DNA of 64,000 bases from Colias croceus. Taxonomy: Eukaryota > Arthropoda > Insecta > Lepidoptera > Pieridae. The stretch covers positions 7,266,501 to 7,330,500 of the forward strand of contig NC_059547.1 in the NCBI RefSeq assembly GCF_905220415.1, given 5' to 3'. Positions 34,165 through 46,400 of this stretch are shown one piece after another. A program made the translations under genes and the position numbers. The stretch's first letter is position 1, and the number at the start of each line of letters is the position of its first letter. The notes under the pieces are model-generated. The model was given only the letters and a program-made list of their open reading frames with translations. It was not told where the DNA came from and did not search any database.

Positions 34165-37100
34165 GGGCTTATTCAATTTAACGCAAGTCAAAATCTCCGC
34201 GATCTATTACGATAGATCGCGGCTTGCGCTATCCTTTTACTATGAACAGCATAGGTCCACAGGAGAGCGCCGAGCAACATGTCCTCTCTCTGGAAAGGCT
34301 CGCTGCCGACTGATTTTAATCGGGTCGCGCGCAGTGTTTTATAGTACTTTAAAAAAAATTGTAGAAAAATAATAGAGGTACCTTAGTTGATTTTTTAAAT
34401 TTTATCTTATAAGTAAGACGTTCTTTTATTGCAATATGTATAAATTATATTCAACTAAGTCAAATATCTTGGTGAAAATAATCATTTTGTCGACTATAAT
34501 TTCTAAAAAAATTCACATTGTTCGGATTTTAATTTCGTAAGTTAGGAGTCCAAAATAAAAAAATCTCTTAACTAACTATTTTAATAAGGATTTTTGCAGT
34601 TAGTTAAAAAAAAATGTGTGTTAGATCTGTCAGCAATTTCAGATATTTTTAGCTTCGAAATTGACACTAAAAGTGAAATCAAGTAATCATCGGCTCAGTT
34701 ATCTTGATGGTATTCACAAATACTGTATTAATTGAAAAAAACTCTTAACTAACTATATAGACAATAAAATTTCCTAAAATTATTAGTAATCCATATGTTT
34801 GTAAGATAAGTGGTTGATGGACAATCTGGTTTGAAAAATCACATATTTGAGCCAAACAGCGCACGGACCGCGTACACGGCCTTAAGATTAATAGGGTCTC
34901 TGAACTAATACCACAGTAGACCGTAGGTACTTTAGTAGGCTTAGATAGGTATTACAATATTATTATTGTAATACTGTGCTAATACACTCAAAGCGCAACA
35001 AACAATATTGATTCAAATAACCAAACTAGGTATTATACGTTCTTTTGGTTTCAATATTTTGACTTTGTTTTTTTTTGTATTCCTAATAAAAGATACCTAC
35101 TGCGACAAATTTTGTGTTTTATTTGAAAAATATGCGATAAGTACCCGGATACAAAAAAAAGTCTGGGTATCCCAAAACCCTAGTACCTACCTACCTATAG
35201 TTACCTTTAACATAATAATATGTAATGTGGTTAAAATGTATTGAAATTGCATCAAATGTCCTGTCTGTGTGTGTGTGAAATTTGTATTTGTTTTTGTATG
35301 CAATAAAGATTATAAATAAATAAATAAGTAAGTAAAATAAATTCATCATAATTGTAGTTAAATGGGTCAACTGATTATATTTTATAAATTTAAAATTCAC
35401 TTTTTTTATACACGCCGCGCCACAGCTGCAGCCCTGAGCCCGACGCCATACGCGAATCATTACGAACGGGCCTCGGCCGGTAGTGGCGGTACACAGGCGT
35501 TCACGCACACATGCGTACGTTTTTGGTTTGGGAATAAGAATTTGCGATTTACACGAAATCTATTGATTGGACTAAAAAAATAACACAGTATTATATTAGT
35601 ATGTTGCTTGTAGAATTATTTGCCGAAAAAACAGAATGATTGCATGTAGTTTAGTATGGTTTTTAAGCATCAAAAGATTTTTTAGAGGTACCTTTGAGAT
35701 TTTTTTCTATCGAGTAAAATAAGTTGTATTGTGTTTTCAACACACTATCGAACTAGTTTATCTCCTGAAGAATATCATATATTTATCTGAGATTTTTTAC
35801 TGCAGTTAATCATATACTTTAAAGCATTATAATTTAGTAGCAAACTCGCGTTTTGCTCTACTAGGCACCTTAAACTAGGTTTATATTTCCGTACCTAATA
35901 ATGATTTTATTTTGAATAAACCTTGCAAATAAGTATAATCTTAGTTATAGCTTTCGCCTTTCTGCCCTTAGCTGCAGCCTCGCCTCTTAAGTCTTAGCAT
36001 TCCCGTGAGAATGAGATATTTCCCTGCATCAAAAAGTACCCAGTCTCCATAAAGCTCCTATGTGTCTCCAGACACGAAACTCATATCATAAATAGCGACG
36101 TGAAGAAATATAAAATATCACACTTTCTTTCATCAGAAAACCTTTTTTTTTCATTCATAGCTGTTCATGTTTTCATTGGATTATCCCATTAGAACACGTT
36201 AACATTAGTTAAGTACATAAATTTTGCGTTGAAATTTGTACTGGAAAATTTTTATTTTCTCCTTCAAACTGTCCAACTGCACTAAGTGGACGCGAACAGG
36301 CGCAATGACCCTAAGTGCTGGGTGTTTATTTATTTATTTATATTACACTTCATTGTAACTGCATGAATGGACAATGCAGTTATATTATGGTGTTATCGAG
36401 TAAGGCAAGGCACAGGCTGCAGGCACAACTTTAAATTAAATAAATGATATATAGGTACGTTATATATTAAACTAGTATTCGTCTCACACACATCACGTTA
36501 TACAAGCTGATCTAATGAATAAGTATATAATATTATGTATTTAAAGTTCTTGCCTCACAGTCACAGTCAAGTTTCACAGTAGGTAAATCGTAAAACGCTT
36601 ATTAATGAGCTCTCTCTCCAAGCTCATTGTTAACACGAGTATGAATCACCGTATAAAATACAGCAAACATTTTTAATCGAAGTCTGTCCTACTTGCGCCC
36701 ATGCAATTAGAAAGAGAAGAAACATTATAGCCACGCCACAGAGTACGCCGATGACGTATTGCATGCGGTTTTCTACACGTGTAAAAATGTAATAAAGAAA
36801 ATGTGAAAGGAATAAGGAAACATTTAAATGAAGGCTCAATATAACTTAATAACTTAGGCATTTTAAATAATTTTAAATATTAATTATAAAACTAACTAGG
36901 TATGTAGGTTATATTCCACTTAACAATATTTCTACATCTTTCTGTAGACAGTCACTGGTTATCAATATGTGATAAGATAAACCACAATGATATTGTTGTA
37001 GCGAGCGTCTATACAATAAATTGCTTTGTGCACGATACCAAACAATTTATGAAATACTAGTCTTAGTTACCTTCTATAATTATGTGTGCTAAATCTAGTT

Positions 37101-37997
37101 CAATCGGTTATAGTAGAATTTGCGTGAAAGAGTGAACAAGCACACGCCACACACACACATCCTCACAAACTTTCGCATTTATAATATTAGATATTAATTA
37201 GATATTTATCGTACAAAATATTTTTGCGGCTAAGCGCGATTCTCATTTCTAAGTAGGTAGGTATAACGAATCGTATGACGTATCGCACTATCGCTCGAAC
37301 ACGTTATGATTATCAAGAGTCCTCACTCACTGACTCACAGACCTTGGCGTAAAAAGCAGACCCAAGAAATGATCTTCGCGGCGACTAGCGTTTGTTATAT
37401 AATATATTTAAATAAAAAAAAAACTAGGTAAGTACCTACCATTAAATTTACTACCTACCAGCTACCTACCCGCGTATATTAGTCGGCGGTTCCACAGATT
37501 ACTAAATAATTTTTGTAGTCGGTACTCACTCACCGACTCCGAAATTATGTATTTCTTAATTTTTTTAAAGTGCTGTTAAAGCATTGATCCTATTGTTATG
37601 ACGAACTAGGTATGTAGATAATACTTATTAGTTAAGTATTGCAATCCAAATATGGACTATGGTAATGTATACGTATTAAATTATGGCACGAATATTCTAT
37701 TAGACCGTATATATGTATTTATTAATTATTATACATGTCGAAAAAATTCTAATTCCAAGCATTACCTAGTTTCAAATTCCACTAGGTATAGTCTATTGAA
37801 TAGAATATAGATAGAATAGACTCTATTCTATAACGTTTGTATAAATCGTCAACCGTTTGTAGTTTTTTATTTGTGTCGAATTTGCGTCAGTTGATTCACC
37901 CCAGGCAAAACTGAGGGGAATAAGCAGGGAAGTCGGCCGTTGTAAGTTGTAACTTGTAGGTAGGTAACCGTCTTTTAGTAGCTGTTGAAATATTATG
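34165..37997. other. Intergenic AT-rich DNA with repeat debris
   Basis: Contains a short perfect hairpin (34197-34222), a LINE-like 3' tail (35230-35341), a small CpG-rich patch at 35415-35520 (CACGCCGCGCCACAGCTGC and so on) and a repeat fragment near 37065-37191 that ends with the TTCGCATTTATAATATT-type terminus. No gene could be recognised. Confidence 0.45.
35230..35341 (+). repeat. Probable LINE 3' tail
   Basis: A GT-rich run, TGTATTTGTTTTTGTATGC, then AATAAAGATTATAAATAAAT and an AAAT/AAGT tandem tail. This is the usual look of a 5'-truncated insect LINE end. No coding part remains. Confidence 0.5.
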
Positions 37998-38407
37998 TAA
38001 TGGGTCATTGTCAAATTTTGCGCAGGTTAACTTGTCCCTCAAAACTTTTTGACTTCTATACCATTAAAAAGTTAACTATCACTAAAAACTTACAGAAAAT
38101 ACAAACTTAATCGTATTACTAAACATATATTAATGAATTAAAGACTTAGTTTTCATTTTTTATTTTATTTTTTAAAGTAACATTGTGGTTTTTTCTGGTA
38201 ACAGAAGGGTTTTCCATACAAATTTGACCTGTCCCAAGTAGCACTTCGTTACAGAAAATATAAAATAACTACAATTTCCAATATACCAACCCACATCAAT
38301 TAAAATATTACTATAAATAGAATATTGTGAATATTTCTAAAAGTAGATTTTAAAACCGATCAGTGCTAAAATATATTTTATAAAAAAAATTTTAACTTTG
38401 TCCCACG

Positions 38408-39679
38408 TAGGGTAGACTGGGTACGGTTGAAACAATTTCACTTAAAACGACCATAACTTTGCTGTTTATAACCCGAGCGATGAAAAATATACGTTAAATA
38501 AAAGAGCATGTATCTGTCTACTAATAGGCGCTATGATTTTAGTTCTATGTGTATTATTTTTTAAAATAGATCAAATTAAAAAAATAAATCCGATTTGTTT
38601 CAACCGTCCCCATACCAGGGGCGGTTGAAACAGTGATTGGGGTCAGTTGAAAAATATGCGAATAATACAAAATATAGCATTAAAATATGTTTTATTGATT
38701 GTTTATTTTAAATCTAACAATAATTAAGTAACTCTTTTACAATAAGGTCTGCTCTCTAAATATGGTTACATAGAAACAAGATATAAGTAACTACTCCTCA
38801 TCTTCTGATTATATCTCTTCTTGTATTTTATTTATTTTTTGCTTCTTCGGTGTTACTTTTATATTTTCCTCTATCAAATTTCTTTATTTTTCCTCTATCC
38901 GATCGCTTCTTCACTTGCTTAGCTCTAGTTCGTTTCAATATTAATTCTTGCTTTATTTCTTATCTCTTCCTTATCTTGTGTGTCAGTGTAAATAGTAGAT
39001 TTCCTAAGTTTTCAGCCTCTATTATTGTACCTTCTATTGTTATATCCTCTATTATATCCCATTTTTTTATTTTCTTGCTCGCCAGAGTCATCTTGCATTC
39101 GAATTTACCTTAGAAGCGAATAATTGTGCTTCTCTGCCACTTTTCGCAATGATCTCCGGTTTTCACTTCCTCATATGAGTCTTTGTACTTTGATAAGTCT
39201 ATTTATCTTCCCGAAATCTCTCTTACACGTACTATCGGCATTTAAAAATACAAAAAATAATTAAAACAATGTTTCAACCGTACCCAAAAAAAATGTTTCA
39301 ACCGTCCCCAACTCCTACTTTAGGTAAAATACAGTTATAGTAATTGTAACAACAATGATACACAAAAACTAGTCACAATGTCATATTCCACAAGATTCAC
39401 TTCAAACAAAAACGCACACTTAATACTGTCATTAAAATAGAAACGCCAATAATTGGAAAAATCTCCAAGCAAAAATACTTACTTTTGGTCATAAAAACAC
39501 AATAGGGTCTTATAAAATCAGCTGAAGCGCACGGAGATCGACGCAACATTGTGGTTCGTATTTAGAACAGTTGTGCGCTTCATTTTCCCCTTGGACCCCT
39601 AACCCCCCCACCAACGGTTTGCGAGATATTCGTGTTGTTTCAACCGTCCTTTGTTTCAATCGTACCCAGTCTACCCTAG
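38408..39679. mobile_element. Nested TIR element with repeated GTTTCAACCGT motifs
   Basis: Inverted ends TAGGGTAGACTGGGTACG at both sides. At least eight copies of GTTTCAACCGT(C/A)CCC or its inverse cluster near the ends (about 38415, 38597, 38620, 38640, 39271, 39295, 39637, 39653). The minus strand between about 38820 and 39110 is Lys/Arg-rich but interrupted. The target duplication is unclear. Confidence 0.7.
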
Positions 39680-40244
39680 TGTTTGGAATCGTGTGCACTA
39701 CTATGTTACTAAATAAATCATTACTCAAAATAGAGGTGGTGCTGTTTTCGACTTTCTAGCTTCAGCGAGGTTTCTGCAGCCATTGTGGTCGTTCGTTAGG
39801 TCGGGAGGAGGGGTACATTGAATCTCAGTCGAGCGCGTGGCGTTGAACATGCTGCGTGTTTTTATTCCGCATCAACATTGTTACCTACCTATTAAAGTAA
39901 GTAAAACCGTTTTTTTCTATTAACTTACGTTCACTTTATTATTTAAGAGGTAATTATGCTCAATTTGAAATAAAAAAATAACTAAATGCATTATTCTACG
40001 ATTTATGTCTTTTAGAATGTAAAATTTACAACTCTGTTATCATCATTCTGTTACTTAGCTCATGGTAACAGAGTTGAGTAAGCATGTATTCTGTAACTTT
40101 TGTTTGAAATTTTATGTTTGTAATATATTTTTTTCTTATGAATCGGTTTCCTTAAGTAATTTTGAGTTGTTATATGTAAATAAATCATATTTAATTAAAT
40201 GTAGCCTTGAAGATATTGTTACAGGATATTCTGCCGTTATTAAC

Positions 40245-40780
40245 GCCCTTAAAATGCCTCTCACGCCAGCTGAGAAGCAAGCAAGTTAATAGAAACAGAT
40301 CGAAGTTATTACAAATTATATAAAATTTAAGAAATGATTAGAAACAGTTAACAAGAGATAGGAGACGTATAAAAAATAATGCAACAGAGAAAAACGAAAG
40401 AAGTCTAAAAATAAGGACGGCAATCCAGTAAATCCAGTAAATGCTATTAAAAAACGCCATGAAAAAGTTAAGAATCGGAAGGAAAAGTATGCTATTGATA
40501 AAATATTCGACAAGAAGGCCGTTAAAATGTCTAGGCAGGAAATACAAATTATACAAGAGTGTCAAAGTTTCATATGAAAAAAATCAGCCCACATGTAAGA
40601 AAAATGTTTTTAGAACCAAAATCAATCTTTTCGAACGTGACGACATATCAAGAGTATGCAATTTATTCACTTATAGTACAAAAAGAACAACTAAGTTACT
40701 GTGTTACAACTCTGTTACTTTCGTGTCCCGAAGATTAAAGAACTTAGTTACGAAATTTAGGAAAAGCTATTCAATATAAT
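40245..40780 (+). pseudogene. Lys/Arg-rich transposon ORF remnant
   Basis: MPLTPAEKQAS starts at about 40253 and is cut by stops at once. After frame changes the sequence continues with basic helical stretches such as AIKKRHEKVKNRKEKYAIDK. MPLTPAEKQ-type starts are familiar from insect transposon-linked proteins, but I cannot name the family. Confidence 0.4.
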
Positions 40781-41589
40781 ACTGCTATATTACAATAGGT
40801 TAATTTGCCAGTTAATGAAGCGGTTATATGTTGTAATTAGCTGTTAATTTACAGATATTTCATGGAGTTGTGTAGAATTTAAGGTTTGTTATTATTCATA
40901 AAGTAACAGAGTTGACTAAAATTTTAAATAAATTACCGTAAAACTTAAAAAAAGCTTGTGCTTCTTAATGTGATTATAAGATATAAGACTGTAATTAATA
41001 TAAAAGCCAAAATATGTGCGACTGGCTTATTTAATTTAATGATAAAAGGTAAAGTGTAATAATAACAGAGTTGTATTTTTTCTCCACCCTGACGCACTAA
41101 ATCTGAAATAAATCTTAAATTATTAGCTAAACATCGCGGCCAACTTGAATTACAGATACTTCAGTTATTTTAACAGGCACGGGCATAAAGAAAAGTTCAA
41201 TTTTAAAATATTTTCTTTTTCACATTTTTGAAATCTGCGGTTACGTTTACCTGCGCAAAATTTGACAATGACCCTAATAACTTTTTTGGTTTATTTTTAT
41301 TGTAGGTACCTGTAGCCGCTATTTATAGAAATTAGAATACATAGGTACAACTATACTTTTATAAAATTATTGCTAAATAGCAATATGATCATACCTACAC
41401 GTTATTTATTACAAGATCGAAAGTTTTATAGGTAGGTGTGACTATATTTTTTTTATTCAGTCCTGAAAAGTATATATTATGAGGTTCGATCGGTGTGAAG
41501 GCAAAAATACAGTCGAATACAAAAGTTCTCCTTTTTTTGACGTCGGCTACTAAAACGACTTGACCCCGTGACCCGTGATGTAGGTACCT

Positions 41590-41968
41590 TAGACCGGGAG
41601 ATACTGACACAAAATTTCGAGTCATTTGTAACAGGATGGCGGTTCTACAGGGGTCTTAGTACGCAATGACAAAAAGAAAAACGATCGCCCATGTATATAA
41701 GTGAAGATTTCCAACACCTAGATCTTTGAAATTTTGTATTTATATTCGTTGATCCTCAAACTTACAGGAAAAATAAGTGCCATACTTTTACAAATCGTTT
41801 GACTTTCGCTATTTTTCCGACGAGTTCGACTAACGCCCACGCGACTAAGCCGCCGGTACCAGCGTTCACACCATCGTTTTTCTTTTTGTCATTGCGTACT
41901 AAGACCCCTGTAGAACCGCCATCCTGTTAAAAATGACTCGAAATTTTGTGTCAGTATCTCCCGGTCTA
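41590..41968. mobile_element. 379-bp MITE with ~95-bp inverted repeats
   Basis: The left arm starts TAGACCGGGAGATACTGACA and runs to AAAAACGAT near 41682. The right arm (from about 41873) is its reverse complement with very few changes. CCT lies at both edges (41587-41589 and 41969-41971), a possible 3-bp target duplication. Confidence 0.78.
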
Positions 41969-41971
41969 CCT

Positions 41972-43285
41972 ATTATAGTCATCTGTCAAATAGGATTAGT
42001 AAAAATTTTATGAATGAATATTTCTAAAATCTCTACGAAATGTCTTTGTAATGACGTTAACATGAATATATTTTTATTCATAATATTTTATTTATTATTT
42101 TATTAGACAATTGTGGAATTCGCATAAATTACGTTTATCGAATTAACAATATGTACCTATGTGGGATTTAAAATTTCCGTAGTGTCTTGATTAAGTTCTG
42201 ATTTCAATAATTTATATAATAATATGTAGGTACCTATATCTAATGTAACTATTAATAAGTTGTTATATTTTAATATTGAGCTTTCGTAGGTATAGGTACC
42301 TATGTAAATTGATTCTTTCAAAATTTTTCTATATTTCTATTTCTTTGCTAAGTTGCATTGATAATTTTGCATTTTTAGAAGAATTGATGGTGCATGTGAT
42401 TTTTGAGTGCATCAAATTGAATATGTTATGCACTATCCACATCTTCTAGATCATACATAATAATATCCTAGATCCCAATTACAATACCTAATTAAAGGAA
42501 ACGAAATATATTGTAATGTTACTGTGCAATGAGCAACTAAGTACCGTACTGGTAGTGAAGACAGCGCTCAGTGAATCAGACAAACCTCAGAGACAAACCG
42601 TTAAACGTCTTTGTGGCATATTGATTCAAATAAAACTATAACACGAAAATTAAAACGAGGGAGTGGAGCACGTGCCGATCTATCAAAACAACAAAGCCGA
42701 TTGGTGTGACGTTCCACCCCGGTGATATGTACGTCGTACTACCTAAATGCCTTATGTACACCGCTAGTTACTACTTCATGACTACTCCGAGCTCAGTGTG
42801 TACTGCAATGCAACGGAAAATATGCGTGTTTACCAAAGCCGTTTCGGTAGAACGGTGTCGTGTGTTGCGTCACGTTTAAGGAAATTGATAGTGCGCCGAG
42901 GTCGACGTGACTAACATAATTGCGATTTTACGACTAATGTTTATGTCAAAATCAATTTGTGTCAATATAAAACAGTGATATTTTGTGTTAATAATGGAAT
43001 TAATCCCGTGTAATCCCAATATTCCCTATGGAGGTCACACAGATGCGCGATGCCACGACTCGAAGCGTGTCCGATATAACCTTGCTATGTCGAGTGAGTA
43101 TGTTTTTTGTTTCGATCACGTAGGCATGTTTCATAAATAAAGAATAATATTTAGTGATATACAAAAATTTCTTGAATATTTATCTAGTTATTTTTGTAGC
43201 ATTTTTAAATATTTGGTAAAAATAGGCCACAATAAATAAAATTATTTCAAGTAATATTATCGACGTCACGTCGAGGTTTAACAAG
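41972..43285 (+). promoter_or_regulatory. Upstream region and 5' UTR of the 43.4-kb gene
   Basis: AT-rich until about 42540, then with more CpG sites (GTGACGTTCCACCCCGG, GCGCCGAGGTCGACGTGAC) up to the gene. No TATA box is convincing; a dispersed CpG-type promoter is likely. The transcription start is not fixed. Confidence 0.4.
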
Positions 43286-43354
43286 ATGGCGGCGAGTGGG
43301 GAGAGGGCGCCCAGTTGGCCAGGTGCTGCCGCCGCGTCGAGTTCGGCGCTATAG
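43286..43354 (+). other. Upstream open reading frame (22 codons)
   Basis: An ATG in a strong context (ACAAGATGGC) opens 22 codons rich in Ala and Ser (MAASGERAPSWPGAAAASSS...) and ends at TAG, 46 bp before the main start at 43401. If transcribed in the same mRNA, it could reduce main-frame translation. Confidence 0.5.
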
Positions 43355-43400
43355 CTAACTAAATAGGTACGCAGAGTGTTGTACATTTAGAACGTTCACA

Positions 43401-46400
43401 ATGGCTACCGCGAAAGACACGTCTACTTTCTTTCTGGAGGCGGATGCAAAACAGTTTGACAGTGTTTTAAAGTTATATCCACAAGCAATTAAACTTAAAG
43501 CTGAACAGAAAACAAAGAAACCAGAGGAGCTGATAAAATTGGACAACTGGTAAGTGCGACGTCTTTCAAAGGAGAAAATGCGGCCGTGGCGTGTCAATGA
43601 ACTTGTATTGTGTGTGTATCCGTGCAAACTGATTTGATAGCTACCTCCCTCGCGGACTGCATCTCTAGTCCGCGGACGGCTCATTAAAATCACTGCGTCA
43701 CGTGGGATCGATGTCAAATTGACACTATCGTTTTTCCTGAAGCCAGTGTGGGGGAAAATATCGCCGCGCTTAGGCGTTATAAAATGGTGGCTGTCCTTTA
43801 CGTATCATCGCTCATATACTGCATTTATAATGTACTTGTTTTACAGCGTTCGCTCGGTAATTCCATAGATCCTTGATTAAATAACACGCTTCAAACATTA
43901 CTCGTGTTATTTTATTTATTTTGTACCTACTTGGAACAAGTAGTAAGACAAAGCTTCGTTGAATAGAATTCACATCCGCTCAAAATGGTGACTTGCCATT
44001 TAGCTTTTATGTTGAACAAGGTTCAATCCTACTTTTGACTACAATTTTTAAATGTTTGAATCAATAGAACCATACACTTTTTAGCCAACGGAATTAAATA
44101 CATACCTACATAACCCCTCATATAATATGCAATATGTTGAAAATAAGTATTAATAACAGTCTATTGTGCAATGTGCATAACATGTGGGTTTCATGTAGGT
44201 CATAAAAACTGGAATAACAATACAAGTTCAAACACAAAGAATTTAATTTTTTTTTCTTTTATATTATACCTACTTACAATGGTTACAAGATTTATTTTAT
44301 TTATTATTTTATTTTAATAAAATTTTTGAATTCTCTGGGTTCTTTTATAACAATTTCATACAATTAAATATTTGAATAGAATAAAAATATATATATATGC
44401 GTACATAGTTTAGTACAGGTTAAATAGATCTATTTAACCCTTAAAAATAAATATTATAAACTATATTATTTGCTAAATTTTTGTTTGTTTGTTAAAGGTA
44501 CCAGAATGAATTACCAAAGAAGATCAAATCAAGGGGAAAAGATGCACATATGGTACACGAAGAGTTGGTACAGCTGATGAAATGGAAGCAAGCCGTAAGT
44601 AAATCTTTATTTGTCTAATTGATTTGGTCCTATATAAATAATACTTTAAACTAAACAACCATCCATATCATCTATTAATATGATAATTATAGCTCAACAT
44701 CATAAATTTATTTGCAGAGAGGGAAATTCTACCCACAACTATCATACCTCATAAAAGTGAACACACCCAGAGCAGTGATGCAGGAGACGAAAAAAGCTTT
44801 CCGAAAATTGCCAAACATTGAGTCAGCGATGACAGCATTAAGTAATCTCAAGGGTGTGGGCACAGCAACAGCATCAGCTCTACTAGCTGCTGCGAGTCCC
44901 GATATAGCGCCATTTATGGCCGATGAATGTATACAAGCCATCCCCGAAATGGAGGGGAGCGACTACACTGCCAAGGAATACCTCAATTTTGTTAAACATA
45001 TTAGAAACGTCTGTGATAGGTTAAATAAGGTGAGTTTATTCAGTATTGTTTGTCAATGGAAATTTTTAACTTTAGAATCATAGTTTTCTAACTTTTGTGT
45101 GGTTTCTTGTAAATATTATTCATTATTGAACAATTTAAATAAATTCATTGTCCTTTGTTAATAATTGTAAATAGTGATGAATAATATTTAAACTGTTTCA
45201 TAGAAATATACCCATTCCTATTAATTCAAGAACTGTTTAAAAAGAACAGATGTTGTTTAAGCAATTAATTTCACATTAATGATTCCAAGACAGCTGCTTC
45301 CCTTCTGTATGATTAAAAGTCTTTGTAGTGAACATGTATTAAAATAACCTATACAAACATATATTAATAATTTTTCATGCATATTTATTGAAGGCAAAAA
45401 TGAAGGTAATATTTTTAATAGAAATTTGTGTTTTAAATACGTGTGTAATAATAGAATAGAATCAGGAACCGCTCTTTGAAAATGCACTTTATCATTCAAG
45501 CAATCATAAAAACTAAAAAGCTATATCAAAAGTGTCCATTACATGCATGACATAAGATTTAACCATTAAAAATTTAAAACCATCAATTTCGGTTCCACAT
45601 TCAAATTACTAGTAAGTATTTATCAATATAATCTACTTAACAATTTTTTAAATAGAAAATTTAATTTGTCCCAGGAACAAAACGGCTGTGGCAAGAAATG
45701 GTCACCACACATGGTAGAGCTGGCGTTATGGACACACAACATTGTATCAGATTTACAACCAGAGCTGTTAGGCAAGGAACCAAAATTAACCACACCAACA
45801 AACGGTGGCTCACCACTGCCCAGTGACGAAAGCAATTTAGAACCACCCACAAATGGTAATGGTTAGTATTATTGTTAGTAATATGTTGTAGTATTATTTT
45901 TAATGTTTAAATGATTATTTTCAAAAGGACCTGGCTTGCTCAGGATATTCATTTCAAGGAACATAATAATAAAGATAACATCTGTATGATCTACATCAGT
46001 TTAAAATAATATTCAATTTTATTTTGTGACCTCATGTGATACACTTATAATAGAGGTTTGTTTTAAAAAAAGTGACATATCTTCAATATGATATCTATGC
46101 ATTTTACAATGCCATCACTATAATGGTTGTTACCAACCATCGATGGATTTAAAAGTTTTCTAATTTATATAAAATATCCAACATTTATGTCATAATGATT
46201 AATGTTTAAAAGTAATTATTAAATCACTTTATATGGCTATAAACATATCGCCAATTAAACCCACAACAGGTCTGGCCTTTAACATTTTACACAATACTGC
46301 AAACAAAGCAATTAATCAACCTACATTTACATATTTGTTTCTGCTAGATGAAGAAACCTGAAAGTTGCATATCTTTTATTAGACAGTTGACTCTCACGCA

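Larger units (their letters stand above)
38002..41274. mobile_element. TIR transposon with TAAT target duplication, holding a nested element
   Basis: Ends GGGTCATTGTCAAATTTTGC and its exact inverse (GCAAAATTTGACAATGACCC), flanked by TAAT at 37998-38001 and 41275-41278. Motif GTAACAGAGTTG or its inverse recurs at about 40030, 40064, 40704, 40902 and 41061. About 2.0 kb remain after removing the nested element at 38408-39679. A Lys/Arg-rich coding remnant lies at 40245-40580. The superfamily is not assigned; a 4-bp target suggests comparison with Sola and similar groups. Confidence 0.8.

Noticed and set aside
35191..35583. Overlapping short open frames around a CpG-rich patch
   Set aside because: Frames on both strands arise from the GC-rich patch; no similarity and no splice context.
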